64,000 bases of DNA. Source: Amyelois transitella (Eukaryota > Arthropoda > Insecta > Lepidoptera > Pyralidae). This document shows, piece by piece, positions 22,933-33,540 of this stretch (the stretch's first letter is position 1; every line of letters begins with the position of its first letter). Location: assembly GCF_032362555.1 (NCBI RefSeq), contig NC_083528.1, positions 6,510,001 to 6,574,000 on the forward strand, given 5' to 3'. The translations under genes and the position numbers were made by a program. The notes beneath the pieces were generated by a model, which saw nothing but the letters and a program-made list of their open reading frames with translations, was not told where the DNA came from and ran no database searches.

Positions 22933-25059
22933 AGTAAAGAAAATCAAAAACAAATGTAAGAAATAAAAGCGTATCATTTATGAACCTATGGCCTATGGTT
23001 TTGAAGATAGATATTTTAAAATGCGGATACCTGTGTGTCTATAGATACATTTATATTTGGTTTCCAACCTAATGTTTATGGTTTATTATTAGTATTATGC
23101 AACTAAATTTATACTTGAATTCAGTTGTATAATATGGACGTAGGTAATTTATTTTAAATTACTATTAATCGTTACTCATTATAAACTTAAATGTCTCTCT
23201 GTCTGTAAAACTTTCACGTTCAAACCATTGGACAAATTTTAACGAAATTTGTATGAATACAAATAATTATTATCTAGAGCCTAATTTTCAAAAAATTTCT
23301 ACAGATACAGGAAACATGGAAATTTTTGTTAACCGTGCGTGAAGATGCTGAGATGAACTAGTTTATAACTTTTGTAAAAATAGAACCGCCTAAAATCGAC
23401 ATCCTCCTTTTTAAAGGCGGTTAAATTTCTAAAATTCTGGTTACATGATTATCTATATATTTACAAGAAAATACCGCTTTATTTCTGACTGTTCATAATT
23501 AAGTACTAAAAATAATTAAACGTTTTTGCAAATAAACATTTTAAATAATTATATAAATCAATTTAAAATTAACAGGATAATGGACAGAATGGCATAGGGT
23601 TCTATTTGATATGTTTAATGTTTAACTGTTAACTAAAATATTATGTATAAATTTCTCATTATACCTAATTATATCTCAACGCATTTCCTAATATAATGAT
23701 TTTTCTAGTTTTATTTATTCAAATGTTACAAGACTGTTGTTTTTCTTAAAACAATATATATTCCAAATAATAATAATAACTAGAATAAAAGTTTAATAAA
23801 TTCTCTTAAGAAAATATCGACATATAAAATAAAGCAGTTTTGTTATGGGTGCATTATTTTCCTATATCATTATCATTTTTAAGAGAATTAAATAAACTCG
23901 CAAAGCATAAGTTTATACAAATACATACATATGTATAATAAAATAATAAACAAGAAATTAAAAATTGAAAAATGCCTATATAGAGAAATAAATTTAATTC
24001 AAATGTAGAACGAGTTTTGAACATAACATTACAAAATGTTTCAACTCAAAACACCGAATTCCAAATTCGAACTTGCCAATGCACATTTCACTTACTTGCT
24101 GGCAAAACAGAAAAAAAAATTGAAAAACATAGATAAATGTAAAAGTCAGAGGCGGCTGGCGGACTGCAGATATGAATGGGCGTTACGCTGCTATGCCGTA
24201 GTGCAGTTCCAACATCTTCACACCATATCGATTTACCATCTACTTCACCATTATGCGAATTTTATGCAACATTTCTATACCCCGTAAGGGGTAAAGGGGA
24301 TAAAAATATTTACTCTAGATAAGCAGTAAACGCATTAATAAATTATAGGCATCAAACGAAAATAAATACTTTTTTACATTTGAATATTGTTAATTTGATT
24401 AAAGATTAGTTTGCATTTCGATATTGGGGATCTATATTTTTTGACATCATATTTTCATTTGAGTTTAGCAATTTGGAAATCAACTTTATGTTAAGGTTAT
24501 TAATTAAAATCTGAGAAAATCGTTTTATATGTCGTGTATTTTCTTCCTAATGAGTTTGCTATGATTTTTTGTCAATTTAGTCACTTTTACTAAAAAAAAT
24601 ATAGTTTATTTAATTTCGTAAATAGTCACATCAGTTTTTTTGTTGTAAACAAAACCATTACCAACATATTTCTTCGAAAAAAGGTTAATTTGCTTTTTTT
24701 TTCTTTTTTTATTTCTATTTATCTATTTGACACATTTATTTTTATCGAAGTCAACTTCACAAATCGACTTGTTCCGATCAACCACTGAAACTCAAGCGCT
24801 TTCCATTATTGCGATTTCAAGGTTATTTATAAACTTTGTTGTTGTTATTTACCCGTTGCGTGATCTCAGAATTAAAATTAAATGTTGCGACTCTTCTAAA
24901 AGTGTCTTGCCTTTACTCGCCTGCCTCCTCGGGTTATCGATCTGTTTACACCGTTTGTTTTGACACAAGTTTACAACATTACCATATCCACCCTCCACTT
25001 CACCGTTTTTGTATTAATGACATAAAATTTTCTCCGTTTTCCTAACGCAATCACGTGGC
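22933..25059. other. Long AT-rich stretch
   Basis: No repeat family or gene recognised; borders the CpG-rich island at 25060. Confidence 0.5.
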
Positions 25060-26450
25060 ACCATCGACGACTAAATCGTTACGTCCCGAAAATACCCGGG
25101 CGGCGAAGTTCGGTAAGCAACAGTAGCTCACAACATCTGTTAATATGATCATTGTTAATTACATATGGGTTGTTGTTAATATATTGTAGCCACCTGTCCC
25201 GAGGACGGCGCTTGGAGGTAAGTCGCTACGTCGTCCACCATGCAGGCTCTCGGGAGGTCGGGTAGGAACATAATACGCTAGAGGGCGCGCATGTCGCGTG
25301 CGGGCTGCGCGGCGCCCCGCGTCCGACTGGCGAGCCGTCGCTCCCCCGTGCCCCGCATTCCCCCCACCCTTCACCCGCCCCCCGCCCTTCGAGGGCTGCC
25401 TCCCATGAGCTTTCCCGGATTTTCCTCATATTTTTCTTGTTCGCTTTTATTGCGATGTTTATGTGGATGTTTTACGTGATCCCACAGCGGCCGACATAAC
25501 GGAACCACCATTGAGTAATATAAACATGGGAGATAATTTGATATGACAAATCCACAAAGTATATGGGGTTTTCGTTACGTACATAACTTTGTTAGCAAAT
25601 GTTATTTGTAATAAAATGTTTATATCAAGTATTGTTAATGATTATAAAATATTACGTTTACAAGATGTAGATCTAATAACACTGACCTTAGTTGACTTTA
25701 TTTCTTCAACATTAGTTATTATTAACACAGAAAATAATATTAGTTCAAATATAAATTTAAAATAAACGTACCAATCAAAATCTTAAATGCATTTCATGAA
25801 CAAGTTGTAACATATGACCTCATATAAATACCTACTTTCTCTCATTTTTTTTCGAAAAAAAAAATTGGGAACACCAATACACCTTTCGCCGCTGTTTTTC
25901 GGAGCCGCTTCTCTCTCTGCCTCATTGACAATGTCTCGATCTCTATTCTCTCATAATGTAAATACTTACCAATAAAAATATTCTAACCTACTAAAGACAA
26001 AAAGCTCAAATTTTCCGAACCGCCAGCCCTATACTCGCTGTAATGCATTCGCGGCACTCATTCGGCGCCGTTCGGCCCGGATCGGTACCGGCTCGGCCGC
26101 GCTCGGAAACTCCTCTCATTTGGCGCCGAGCACATGACATATCCCTTTTGCACCTCTAAAACAATCTCAACTCTGTGACCCGATATTCGAAAATCGAATT
26201 CACATTGACAACGTCCGGAGTCAAGTGTTGAATTCGAGTTTTGAAATATCCTAATTTATTTGCGTCATAAAATAATTTTCAGTGCTAAGGAGTATGATTT
26301 TAAGGTTTATTTTTGGTTGTAGTTGTTTTTCAGCTGACGCGTCTAGAAGTCACGTCGCGTCGCATGTCGCTTGCGTGTGTGTGCGTGTATGTCTATGTGT
26401 GTGCGTGTATGTGCGTGTGTGTGCGTTAAAAACACATCTTGGGCGGAACG
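25060..26450. promoter_or_regulatory. CpG-rich island with a consensus splice donor
   Basis: Two GC-rich blocks (25060-25480 and about 26030-26250) in a long AT-rich stretch. In the first, GGAG|GTAAGTCG at 25214-25225 is a strong plus-strand donor. No family A copy lies inside. Likely a promoter with a 5' non-coding exon of a plus-strand gene whose coding exons I cannot identify here; HR78, 24 kb downstream, is one possibility. Confidence 0.4.
26362..26428 (+). repeat. (TG)n-rich microsatellite
   Basis: GTGTGTGTGCGTGTATGTC-type repeat at the edge of a CpG-rich island. Confidence 0.8.
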
Positions 26451-26584
26451 GAACGTGATTTTAGGCTGCGTTTTTCTTAATGATAAGTTCTAGGTTTAAG
26501 ATGAAAATTAGGGTAAAGGTCAGATACTGGTATTAACATACCGTTATTTTAGTGTAAATAAGTTACGAATATAAAGCTTTCTTT

Positions 26585-26843
26585 GTGCTGTATGGTTCCC
26601 GGCACCAATACAAAAAAGAATAGGACCACTCCATCTCTTTTCCATGGATGTCGTAAAAGGCGACTAAGGGATAGGCTTACATACTTGGGATTTTTTTTAG
26701 GCGATGGGCTAGCAACCTGTCACTATTTGAATCTCAATTCTATCTTAAAGCCAAATAGCTGAACGTGGCCTATCAGTCTTTACAAGACTGTTGGCTCTGT
26801 CTCAACCGCAAGGGATATAGACGTGATTATATGTATGCATGTA
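26585..26843 (+). mobile_element. Family A element, near full length
   Basis: GTGCTGTATGGTTCCCGGCA to GTGATTATATGTATGCATGT. Confidence 0.8.
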
Positions 26844-26949
26844 TAAAGCTTTCTGTGAAAAAGACCTTTATATTACATATTGTTTTCAACCTGAAAATTT
26901 TGAAAGTATTTTTTGTCACTACATTTATGGACGCTGACAATTAATTGGA

Positions 26950-27182
26950 AGGTATTTGTCTTCTTCTACCTCCTGGCTTTAGTCCCGGTTGCATCCACAC
27001 CACTCTGGAGAAGAGCCCGAGGTACGTCTTTGACCATGGATCCTGGATTGAAGTGAGAGTCAGGGTTCTTACACAAAGCGACTCCCATCTGACCTCCCGT
27101 AAACCTTTGTAAGTGAACCCAATTCGTATTACATCGATCATGGTTACCACATCCAGTGGCCTGAATCTCTGTTTTCTCTCAA
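26950..27182 (+). repeat. Family G repeat
   Basis: GTCCCGGTTGCATCCACACC, CCATGGATCCTGGATTG, GCGACTCCCATCTGACCTCC. Same order as 53357-53562. Confidence 0.62.
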
Positions 27183-27235
27183 CGTAAGAAGCATCGGTTA
27201 GTATTCAAATGTATACATAACTTTGAAAATAGTCA

Positions 27236-27332
27236 TTGGTACATGGAAGAGCTGAGATTCGAACCTGTGCCTTTTTGCGTCATTCGCATTTAAACCGGGC
27301 ACCTTACCGATTCAACCACCAACGCTCATCAC
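27236..27332 (-). mobile_element. Another tRNA-like SINE head
   Basis: On the minus strand, A-box-like TGGTTGAATCGGTAAGG and B box GGTTCGAATCTC, about 60 bases apart. Related plus-strand heads appear at about 16600-16660, 38811-38880, 44962-45030 and 50491-50545. Confidence 0.45.
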
Positions 27333-27353
27333 CGAATCTTTAAAAATAAGCTA

Positions 27354-27622
27354 CATACATACATACATACATAATGTCACGTCTATATCCCTTGCGGGGT
27401 AGGCAGAGCCAACAGTCTTGAAATGACTGAATGGCCACGTTCAGCTATTTGGCTTTATGATAGAATTGAGATTCAAATAGTGACAGGTTGCTAGCCCATC
27501 GCCTAAAAAAAAGAATCCCAATTTTGTAAAGCCTATCCCTTGGTCGCCTTTTACGACATCCATGGGAAAGAGATGGAGTGGTCCTATTCTTTTTTCATTG
27601 GTGCCGGGAACCACACGGCACA
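27354..27622 (-). mobile_element. Family A element, full length
   Basis: (CATA)n tail, CGTCTATATCCCTTGCGGGG to GGTGCCGGGAACCACACGGC. Confidence 0.82.
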
Positions 27623-27797
27623 GAAAAAAGCTATAATAATAATATGCTACGAGTCTACGACGGTTACGACCCCGCTTCGTAGCACTTGTCGTAGCCTGTG
27701 ACTATTCGTAGCGCGGCTACGACGCCCCGCATTGATTCTATGCTACGAAAACAGATCGACTTTTATGTAGATTTTCGTAATTTTGATGAAATTTTTG

Positions 27798-28044
27798 TTG
27801 TGTCGTGTACACGAAAAGGGAAAAGAGTCGGACCACTACATCTCTTTCCTATGGATGTCGTAAAAGGCGACTAAGGGATAGGCTTGTAAACTTGGGATTC
27901 GTCTTTTAGGCGACGGGCTTGCAACCTGTCACTTTATAATTCTATCGGTAAGCCAAACAGCTGAACGTGGTCTATCAGTATCATCAAAACTGTTGGCTAT
28001 GTCTACCCCGCAAGGGATATAGACGAGATAATATGTATGTATGA
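27798..28044 (+). mobile_element. Family A element, degenerate head
   Basis: CATCTCTTTCCTATGGATGT onward; head block is rearranged. Confidence 0.68.
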
Positions 28045-28066
28045 GATTAGTAAAAAAAAAAACTTG

Positions 28067-28240
28067 CATACATACATCACGCCTTTTTCCCGAAGGGGTA
28101 GGCAGAGACTACATCTTTCCACTTGCCGCGATCGAGCGAATTGATATTCAGTGACATAGTGACAGGTTGCTAGCCCGCCGCCTAAAAGAAGAACCTCAAA
28201 TTTTTTACCCATCCCTTAGTCGCCTTTCAGTCGCATCAGG
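28067..28240 (-). mobile_element. Chimeric element: RTE 3' end joined to family A body
   Basis: 28067-28132 is the RTE 3' end (CGAAGGGGTAGGCAGAGACT, CTTGCCGCGATC). From 28133 the sequence continues as family A body (AGTGACAGGTTGCTAGCCC, CTTAGTCGCCTTTCAGTCGC). No second (ATGT)n tail separates them. Confidence 0.6.
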
Positions 28241-28295
28241 GTCACATCACAAATATTTCATTTTTAATTTAAGAGAAACGTAGCCAATAAATGTT

Positions 28296-28345
28296 GTCTC
28301 TGCCTGCCCCGTAAGGCGAAAAGACGTGACAATAATTTATTTACG
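28296..28345 (+). mobile_element. RTE/family A tail fragment
   Basis: CTCTGCCTGCCCCGTAAGGCGAAAAGACGTGAC matches the shared tail of the RTE and family A; too short to assign to one of them. Confidence 0.4.
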
Positions 28346-28466
28346 TGACACGGTAACCGATTAGTATGGCCGACGCCATGTGGACTCCCGGCGCAGTGAC
28401 GCTATCGCCTCTGCGGCGACGCACAGGGTAACTTTACACAGAGTCAACAGAATTGATGGGCTTAGA

Positions 28467-28638
28467 AAATTGGGATTCTTCTTTTAGGCGACGGGCTTGC
28501 GACCTGTCACTTTATATGTATCTTAATTCTATCGTCAAGCCGAAAAGGTGAACGTGGCCTATCAGGCTCTTCGAGATTGTTGGCTCTGTTTAGCCCGTAA
28601 GGGATGTAGACGTGACTATATGTATTATGTATGTATAT
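28467..28638 (+). mobile_element. Family A element, 3' half
   Basis: GGGATTCTTCTTTTAGGCGA to GTAGACGTGACTATATG. Confidence 0.68.
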
Positions 28639-28659
28639 CAACAGAAGTAACTATATGTT

Positions 28660-28872
28660 TACATACATACATATGATCACGTCTAGGTTTCTGATAAGTC
28701 ACGTTCAGCTGTTTGGCTTTATGATAGAATTGAGATTCAAATAGTGACAGGTTGCTAGTCCGTCGCCTAAAAGAATAATTCCTAGTTTATAAGCCTGTAT
28801 CCCTTAGTCGCCTTTTATGACATTTGACATCCAGAGAAAGATATGGAGTGGTCCTATTGGTTTTTTCGATGT
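28660..28872 (-). mobile_element. Family A element, head missing
   Basis: (CATA)n, GATCACGTCTAGG, TCAAATAGTGACAGGTTGCT, AAAGATATGGAGTGGTCCTA. Confidence 0.68.
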
Positions 28873-28886
28873 TCCTTTCGGGATCT

Positions 28887-29335
28887 GACGGCCTCTGTGG
28901 CGCAGTGGTAGTGCGGATGTCTGTGACACAGTTGGTCCCGGGTCCGAATCCTAGCCAGAGTATGTTGAGAAACGAACTTTTTCTGATTAGCCTGGGTCTG
29001 TGTATGTTTATATTATACTAGAGGCCGCCCGCGACTTCGTCCGCATGGAAACCCTATCAATCCCGCGGGAACTCTGGGATAAAAAGTAGCCTATGTGTTA
29101 TTCTGGGTCTTCAGCTACCTACATACCAAATTTCACGGTAATCGGTTCAGTAGTTTTTGCGTGAAAGAGTAACAAACATCCATACATCCATACAAACTTT
29201 CGCCTTTATAATAGTAGTAGGATGTATTTATTATAGAATTTAGTGTCTGTGGTTATTCTATTAATTATAATAACTCACTCCGAGGCTAACTCAATCCCTG
29301 TTATTTGTCTTAGTTGTATAAATATATTTTTTGCA
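28887..29335 (+). mobile_element. Family B tRNA-derived SINE, interrupted by HelB
   Basis: tRNA-like head with A box TGGCGCAGTGGTAG and B box GGTCCGAATCC (28887-28970), then TTTTTCTGATTAGCCTGGGT. HelB sits at 29020-29222; the SINE body resumes (GTATTTATTATAGAATTTAG, GAGGCTAACTCAATCCC). Confidence 0.75.
29020..29222 (-). mobile_element. HelB (Helitron-like), full length, inserted in a family B SINE
   Basis: CTAGAGGCCGCCCGCGACTT to CGCCTTTATAATAGTAGTAG. It splits a family B SINE at ...TTATATTATA / TGTATTTATT, an A|T site as expected for Helitrons. Confidence 0.7.
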
Positions 29336-29616
29336 CGATTTTTATTATTTATCCCTGTTTAATAAATTTCTTTCATAACACTTTGAACAAACTGAAACGT
29401 TTCTGAAATTAAAAAATAATTACACCTTAATTCTTACTCTGTATAACACGCGTACTCTGTAAATAATCAGAGAGTAGTAAATCTAATATAGTAGTAGTCT
29501 GAAAATCCGACGACGTAGGTATATATTATATTAGGGGGGGAGCAGTGTGCACTAAATGATCCGTCGTAGTGTGCTGTGTAACTAGTCTAAAGCTATCCTC
29601 ACACATCAAGGCTTTA

Positions 29617-29868
29617 TCTTGACAGCCTCTGTGGCGCAGCGGTAGAACGCTTCTGTGACACCGGAGGTCCCGGGTTCGAATCCTGACCAGGGCATGATGA
29701 GAAAAGAACTTTTTCTGATTGGCCTGGGTCTTGGATGTTTATCTATATAAGTATTTATTATAAAATATAGTATCGTTGAGTTAGTATCTCGTAACACAAG
29801 TCCCGAACTTACTTCGAGACTCACTCAATCTGTGTAATTTGTCCCATATATATTTATTTATTTATTAT
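29617..29868 (+). mobile_element. Family B tRNA-derived SINE, complete
   Basis: A box GTGGCGCAGCGGTAG and B box GGGTTCGAATCC are intact, the body runs to ...ACTCAATCTGTGTAATTTGT, and the tail is (TTTA)n. Internal pol III promoter expected. Not a functional tRNA: the cloverleaf 3' half is replaced by SINE body. Confidence 0.8.
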
Positions 29869-29892
29869 CTTCCAAAGTTTAAAAAAAATATC

Positions 29893-29995
29893 ATCTTCCT
29901 CATAGCGTTAGTCCTGGTTACTTCCTCACCACTCTGGAGAGGAGCCCGGGAACCCGGAACCCTACCATGGACACGATTGTAGATTAAATCAAATG
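29893..29995 (+). repeat. Family G repeat, partial
   Basis: CTGGTTACTTCCTCACCACT, TGGAGAGGAGCCCGGG. Interrupted by an RTE insertion at 30007. Further fragments are near 17796-17890 (plus) and 50192-50275 (minus). Confidence 0.48.
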
Positions 29996-30006
29996 TGTTC
30001 ACGATG

Positions 30007-30147
30007 TAACCGAAACCGCCGAGCTTGCATGAAGAGAGTTATGAATGTGGATGAAGCGAAGGAAGTGTGCAGAGATCGTGGCAAGTGGATAGAGGTAGTC
30101 TCTGCCTACCCCTCCGGGAAAGAGGCGTGATTTTATGTATGTATGTA
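30007..30147 (+). mobile_element. RTE-like 3' end with 11-bp target duplication
   Basis: 141-bp truncated insertion ending in (ATGT)n. TGTTCACGATG is found on both sides (29996-30006 and 30148-30158). It inserted into or next to a family G copy. Confidence 0.78.
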
Positions 30148-30711
30148 TGTTCACGATGCGACTCCGGTCTAAGTTCCGCAAGCTTTGCAGTGCAAAATTT
30201 TCTCCAGACATTACATATGCATACTCGTATATCAATTCAATCTAAATCGTGGACGAATGCAAACATATATAACAATTAAATGTTATCGTGGACGAATGCT
30301 TATTGCCTTCATTAAAAGAAAAGAAAATTCTGACTTAACTACCTATATTTTGACTCCGGACGCAACACGGTTCGTTCACGACCCGGATACGGCTCTACAG
30401 TGTGGATTTGGCCTTAATGCGTTCGGATTCGCAAACCGGAATTTATTATAAAGTCAATTCGTTAGTTTTTGTCTGTTGGACTGTGAAAAAGTGTTATTTT
30501 ACACATACATTACATATCATACGTCTTTATGCCTTATAGTGTAGGCAGAGCCAACAGTTAAGATATCGGGCCTCTGCAGTCTCCCCTGCACACTTTTCAC
30601 CGCCCGTAGCAGCGCGCGCGCACACCGGACGATCTCCTTTGGTCTACTTCAACGCTCACCAAGTTAAGTAGCTCGCTATCCCACGCTCTGAAAAATTGTA
30701 AAACTAGTAAT

Positions 30712-31038
30712 TGTACCGGGAGCGATGATTCGGCTCGACTGCCACCAAAGGGAAGATCTTCCAGGCTAGGTGTTATGCCTGGGGAACCGCGCGACAGACG
30801 ATGTTGTGACGGAGGTTGTACATATATATGCTCCAATCTGAGAAATCTTTGCTTGCGCGATTTAGGTTTTTCGCGATTTTTGATGGATAGCGTCTCGGGA
30901 TTTTATATTTTATTGTTGTGATGTGTGCCGTGGAGATGATAATAAAGAATGTAATTTTTTCTATGAATTTTTAATTACCTCTCATCACCCTTACTTGGCC
31001 GATTTAACAAAATGTTACAGTGGCGCCCAACGTGGGGC
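30712..31038 (+). mobile_element. LTR of a retrotransposon with primer-binding site
   Basis: A TG...CA unit of about 308 bp (30712-31019) beginning TGTACCGGGAGCGATGATTC, followed at 31021 by TGGCGCCCAACGTGGGGC. That is a typical primer-binding site of an LTR retrotransposon, complementary to a tRNA 3' end in -GGGCGCCA. The interior is lost: family A-like and RTE sequence starts within about 50 bases. Related pieces are at 63517-63760, 47584-47642 and about 58222-58245. Confidence 0.72.
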
Positions 31039-31067
31039 CTCTGTGACATTTGGACCACAGTCTCTTG

Positions 31068-31150
31068 AAAATGCTATGACTTCATGCAGCTTTATGGCTT
31101 AAGGAGCTAAGATTACAGTAGTGATAGGTTGCTCACCTAAAAGATGAATT
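31068..31150 (-). mobile_element. Degenerate family A fragment next to the LTR
   Basis: TCTCTTGAAAATGCTATGAC, TTTATGGCTTAAGG, GTGATAGGTTGCTCACC. Confidence 0.4.
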
Positions 31151-31175
31151 AATCATTTTTATTTGCCATGCCCTT

Positions 31176-31355
31176 ATACATACATACATAAAATCACGCC
31201 CCTTTCCCGGAGGGGTAGGCAGAGACTACCTCTTTCCACTTGCCACGATCTCTGCATACTTCCTTCGCTTCATCCACATTCATAACTCTCTTCATACAAG
31301 CTCGGCGGTTTCGGGTACTTTTGACCTGACCCTTTACCAGGACGTCCTTAATGAC
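31176..31355 (-). mobile_element. RTE-like 3' end with 11-bp target duplication
   Basis: 180-bp truncated minus-strand insertion. GCCATGCCCTT occurs at 31165-31175 and 31356-31366. Confidence 0.78.
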
Positions 31356-31366
31356 GCCATGCCCTT

Positions 31367-31855
31367 GACGGACTTTAACATTATTTAAAGACGTTTATCC
31401 CTAAAAGGGCGAAAAAGAGAGCAACCAAATAGGCCACGCAATGAAGAGATGCCCATCACCCCTTGGCTTCCTCTTCAAACTTTAATATTAAATGATGAAC
31501 AAAATTTAAAATTAGTTTTATTTTTTGCATTTTGCAGTGGTAAATCGATTGTTTTTTTAATCGGTCCTAAAAACTAGAACAATAAAAAAAAATACCGATT
31601 TAAGGTTACCCTGAAAACTGCAATTTTTAAGTGGTTTAACCCCAAAAAGCGTCTAACAAAGGCTTCACCGACCGAATCCGGGGTGCATCACTAGTGTTTA
31701 ATAATAGCAGTTTTTGCCCAATTTCTGCTATCTAAAGCAACAAATTTCGCGGAACATTTAAAATAGCAATGGTCGTATGCCAATTTCAAATAACTGTTAG
31801 GATGGCAACACACTAGGCATTCTCCGGCCTCTTTTAATTGTTCCTTTAAATTTAG
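31367..31855. other. Gene-free stretch
   Basis: Nothing recognised apart from A/T runs. Confidence 0.45.
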
Positions 31856-31933
31856 ACCAATCCTACTAATAGTATAAATGTTATTACGTTGTTACTCTTT
31901 CACGCAAAAACTACTGAACCGATTACGATGAAT
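31856..31933 (+). mobile_element. HelB fragment joined to family A
   Basis: CCAATCCTACTAATAGTATA to GAACCGATTACGATGAA, then directly family A from TCCATCTC. Confidence 0.55.
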
Positions 31934-32149
31934 CCATCTCTTTCCCATGGATGTCGTAAAAGACGACTAAGGAATAGGCTTACAAACTTGGGATTCGTCT
32001 TTTAGGCGATGGGCTAGCAACCTGTCACTATTTGAATCTCAATTCTATCATTAAGCCAAATAGCTGAACGTGGCCATTCTGTCTTTTCAAAACTGTTGGC
32101 TCTGTCTACCCCACAAGGGATATAGACGTGACCATATGTATGTATGTTT
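31934..32149 (+). mobile_element. Family A element, head missing
   Basis: TCCATCTCTTTCCCATGGAT to GACGTGACCATATGTATGTA. Confidence 0.74.
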
Positions 32150-32211
32150 GTTTTAAATATTTTTGTAACTAAACAACTACTGAAACAATTACAAATACTC
32201 ATTCACCATTG

Positions 32212-32463
32212 GAAAGATTAATGATGCCCAAAATGGATGGAAGCCCTCAAGGATGAATAATTTACCCCGTTTTTTTTTCTCACATATTCCATTATTTCTT
32301 TGCTCCTTATATTTGCAGAGTGATGTTATATAGCCTAAAGCCTTCCTCGATAAATGGTCTATTCACCACAAAAATAATTTTTCGATTCGAACCAGTAGTT
32401 CCTGAGATTAGCGCTTTCAAACAAACAAACAAACTCTTCAGCTTTATAATATTAGTATAGATA
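32212..32463 (-). mobile_element. HelA (Lep1-like Helitron), end missing
   Basis: Reverse orientation, from CCTCAAGGATGAATAATTTA to CTTTATAATATTAGTATAGA; the CTAG terminus is missing or degraded. Confidence 0.68.
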
Positions 32464-32648
32464 AGTTTATTAATAACCCCATTGTGTCCCAGCCCGTGGG
32501 ATGCCCGATAGACGCCCAGTTATCGGTAACACATAAACTCTGTGCGAATTAAAAAGAATAACGACTGGCCTCGGGCCTATAACGATGTTATAATGTTTTG
32601 TTAGTTCCAGGTCTAAAGGTATACATATGTGCCGTATGTCATTATGGT

Positions 32649-33129
32649 AGTCGTAGGTCGGAGTGGGAAGACTTAGACGAACGTATCTTGATCAAATTTA
32701 AATATATATATGAATACATATATAAGGGACAAATTACACTGATTGAGTTAGCCTCGAAGTAAGTTCGAAACTTGTGTTACGAGATACTAACTCAACGATA
32801 CTATATTTTATAACAAATACTTATATAGATAAACATCCAAGACCCAGACCAATCAGAAAAAGTTCTTTTCTCATCATGCCCTGGCCGGTATTCGAACCCG
32901 GGACCTCCGGTGTCACAGACAAGCGTACTACCGCTGCGCCACAGAGGCCGTCTCTTAATTAAAGACGTCCTGGTAAAAGGTCAGGTCAAAAGTACCTGAA
33001 ACCGCCGAGCTTGCGCTGAGAGTTATGAATGTGGATGAAGCGAAGGAAGTGTGCAGAGATCGTGGTAAGTGGAAAGAGGTAGTCTCTGCCTACCCCTCCG
33101 GGAAAGAGGCGTGATTTTATGTATGTATG
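32649..33129 (+). mobile_element. RTE-like 3' end split by a family B SINE, with 14-bp target duplication
   Basis: RTE sequence (GTCGGAGTGGGAAG... to CTTGATCAAATT) is interrupted by a minus-strand family B SINE (about 32695-32953) and resumes at AAGACGTCCTGGTAAAAGG to the (ATGT)n tail. TATGTCATTATGGT flanks the whole (32635-32648 and 33130-33143). Confidence 0.78.
32695..32953 (-). mobile_element. Family B tRNA-derived SINE inside an RTE fragment
   Basis: Reverse orientation, full head (B box as GGTATTCGAACCCGGGACC on the plus strand) and body with an AT-rich tail. Confidence 0.78.
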
Positions 33130-33379
33130 TATGTCATTATGGTCGTGGGTTGGATTCCCATGGATTCTTCACAGCGAATTTCAACTACTGGTTTTAAATG
33201 CTTTTTATAAGCAATTGTTTTTTCTTGTCCTGGTTGCATCCTTTGTTACCTCTCTATGGAGAGGTGGCATCGATTACAAAAGAATAAAAAATGGATAAAT
33301 AAGGAGATATAGGTTCAAATCCTACCGTGCCCAATTACCAATAGTTGATATCACGAATATTTTTGTTCCACGTAACATG

Positions 33380-33486
33380 ATTCGAAAGAAGTATGCAGTG
33401 ATCGTGACAAGCGGAAAGATTGTGTGTCTGCCTACCCCTTCCAGGAAAAAGGCGTGATTTTATGTATGTATGTATTTTATGTATGA
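33380..33486 (+). mobile_element. RTE-like 3' end
   Basis: GAAGTATGCAGTGATCGTGA to CGTGATTTTATGTATGTATG. It interrupts a dispersed sequence (ACATGATTCGAAA... AAAAGTCCGAGATAAAATTA) whose uninterrupted relative is at about 45257-45320. Confidence 0.6.
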
Positions 33487-33540
33487 TATGAAAAGTCCGA
33501 GATAAAATTAAGGTACGTGCGCGTTAGGTACCTGTATAGT

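Noticed and set aside
25159..25479. Overlapping Pro/Arg/Ser-rich frames in the CpG-rich island
   Set aside because: Open on both strands because stops are rare in GC-rich DNA; no conserved motif. The island is kept as a promoter candidate only.
29617..29700. tRNA gene suggested by A and B boxes
   Set aside because: The 3' half of a cloverleaf is missing and the sequence runs into a repeated SINE body found at several other places.
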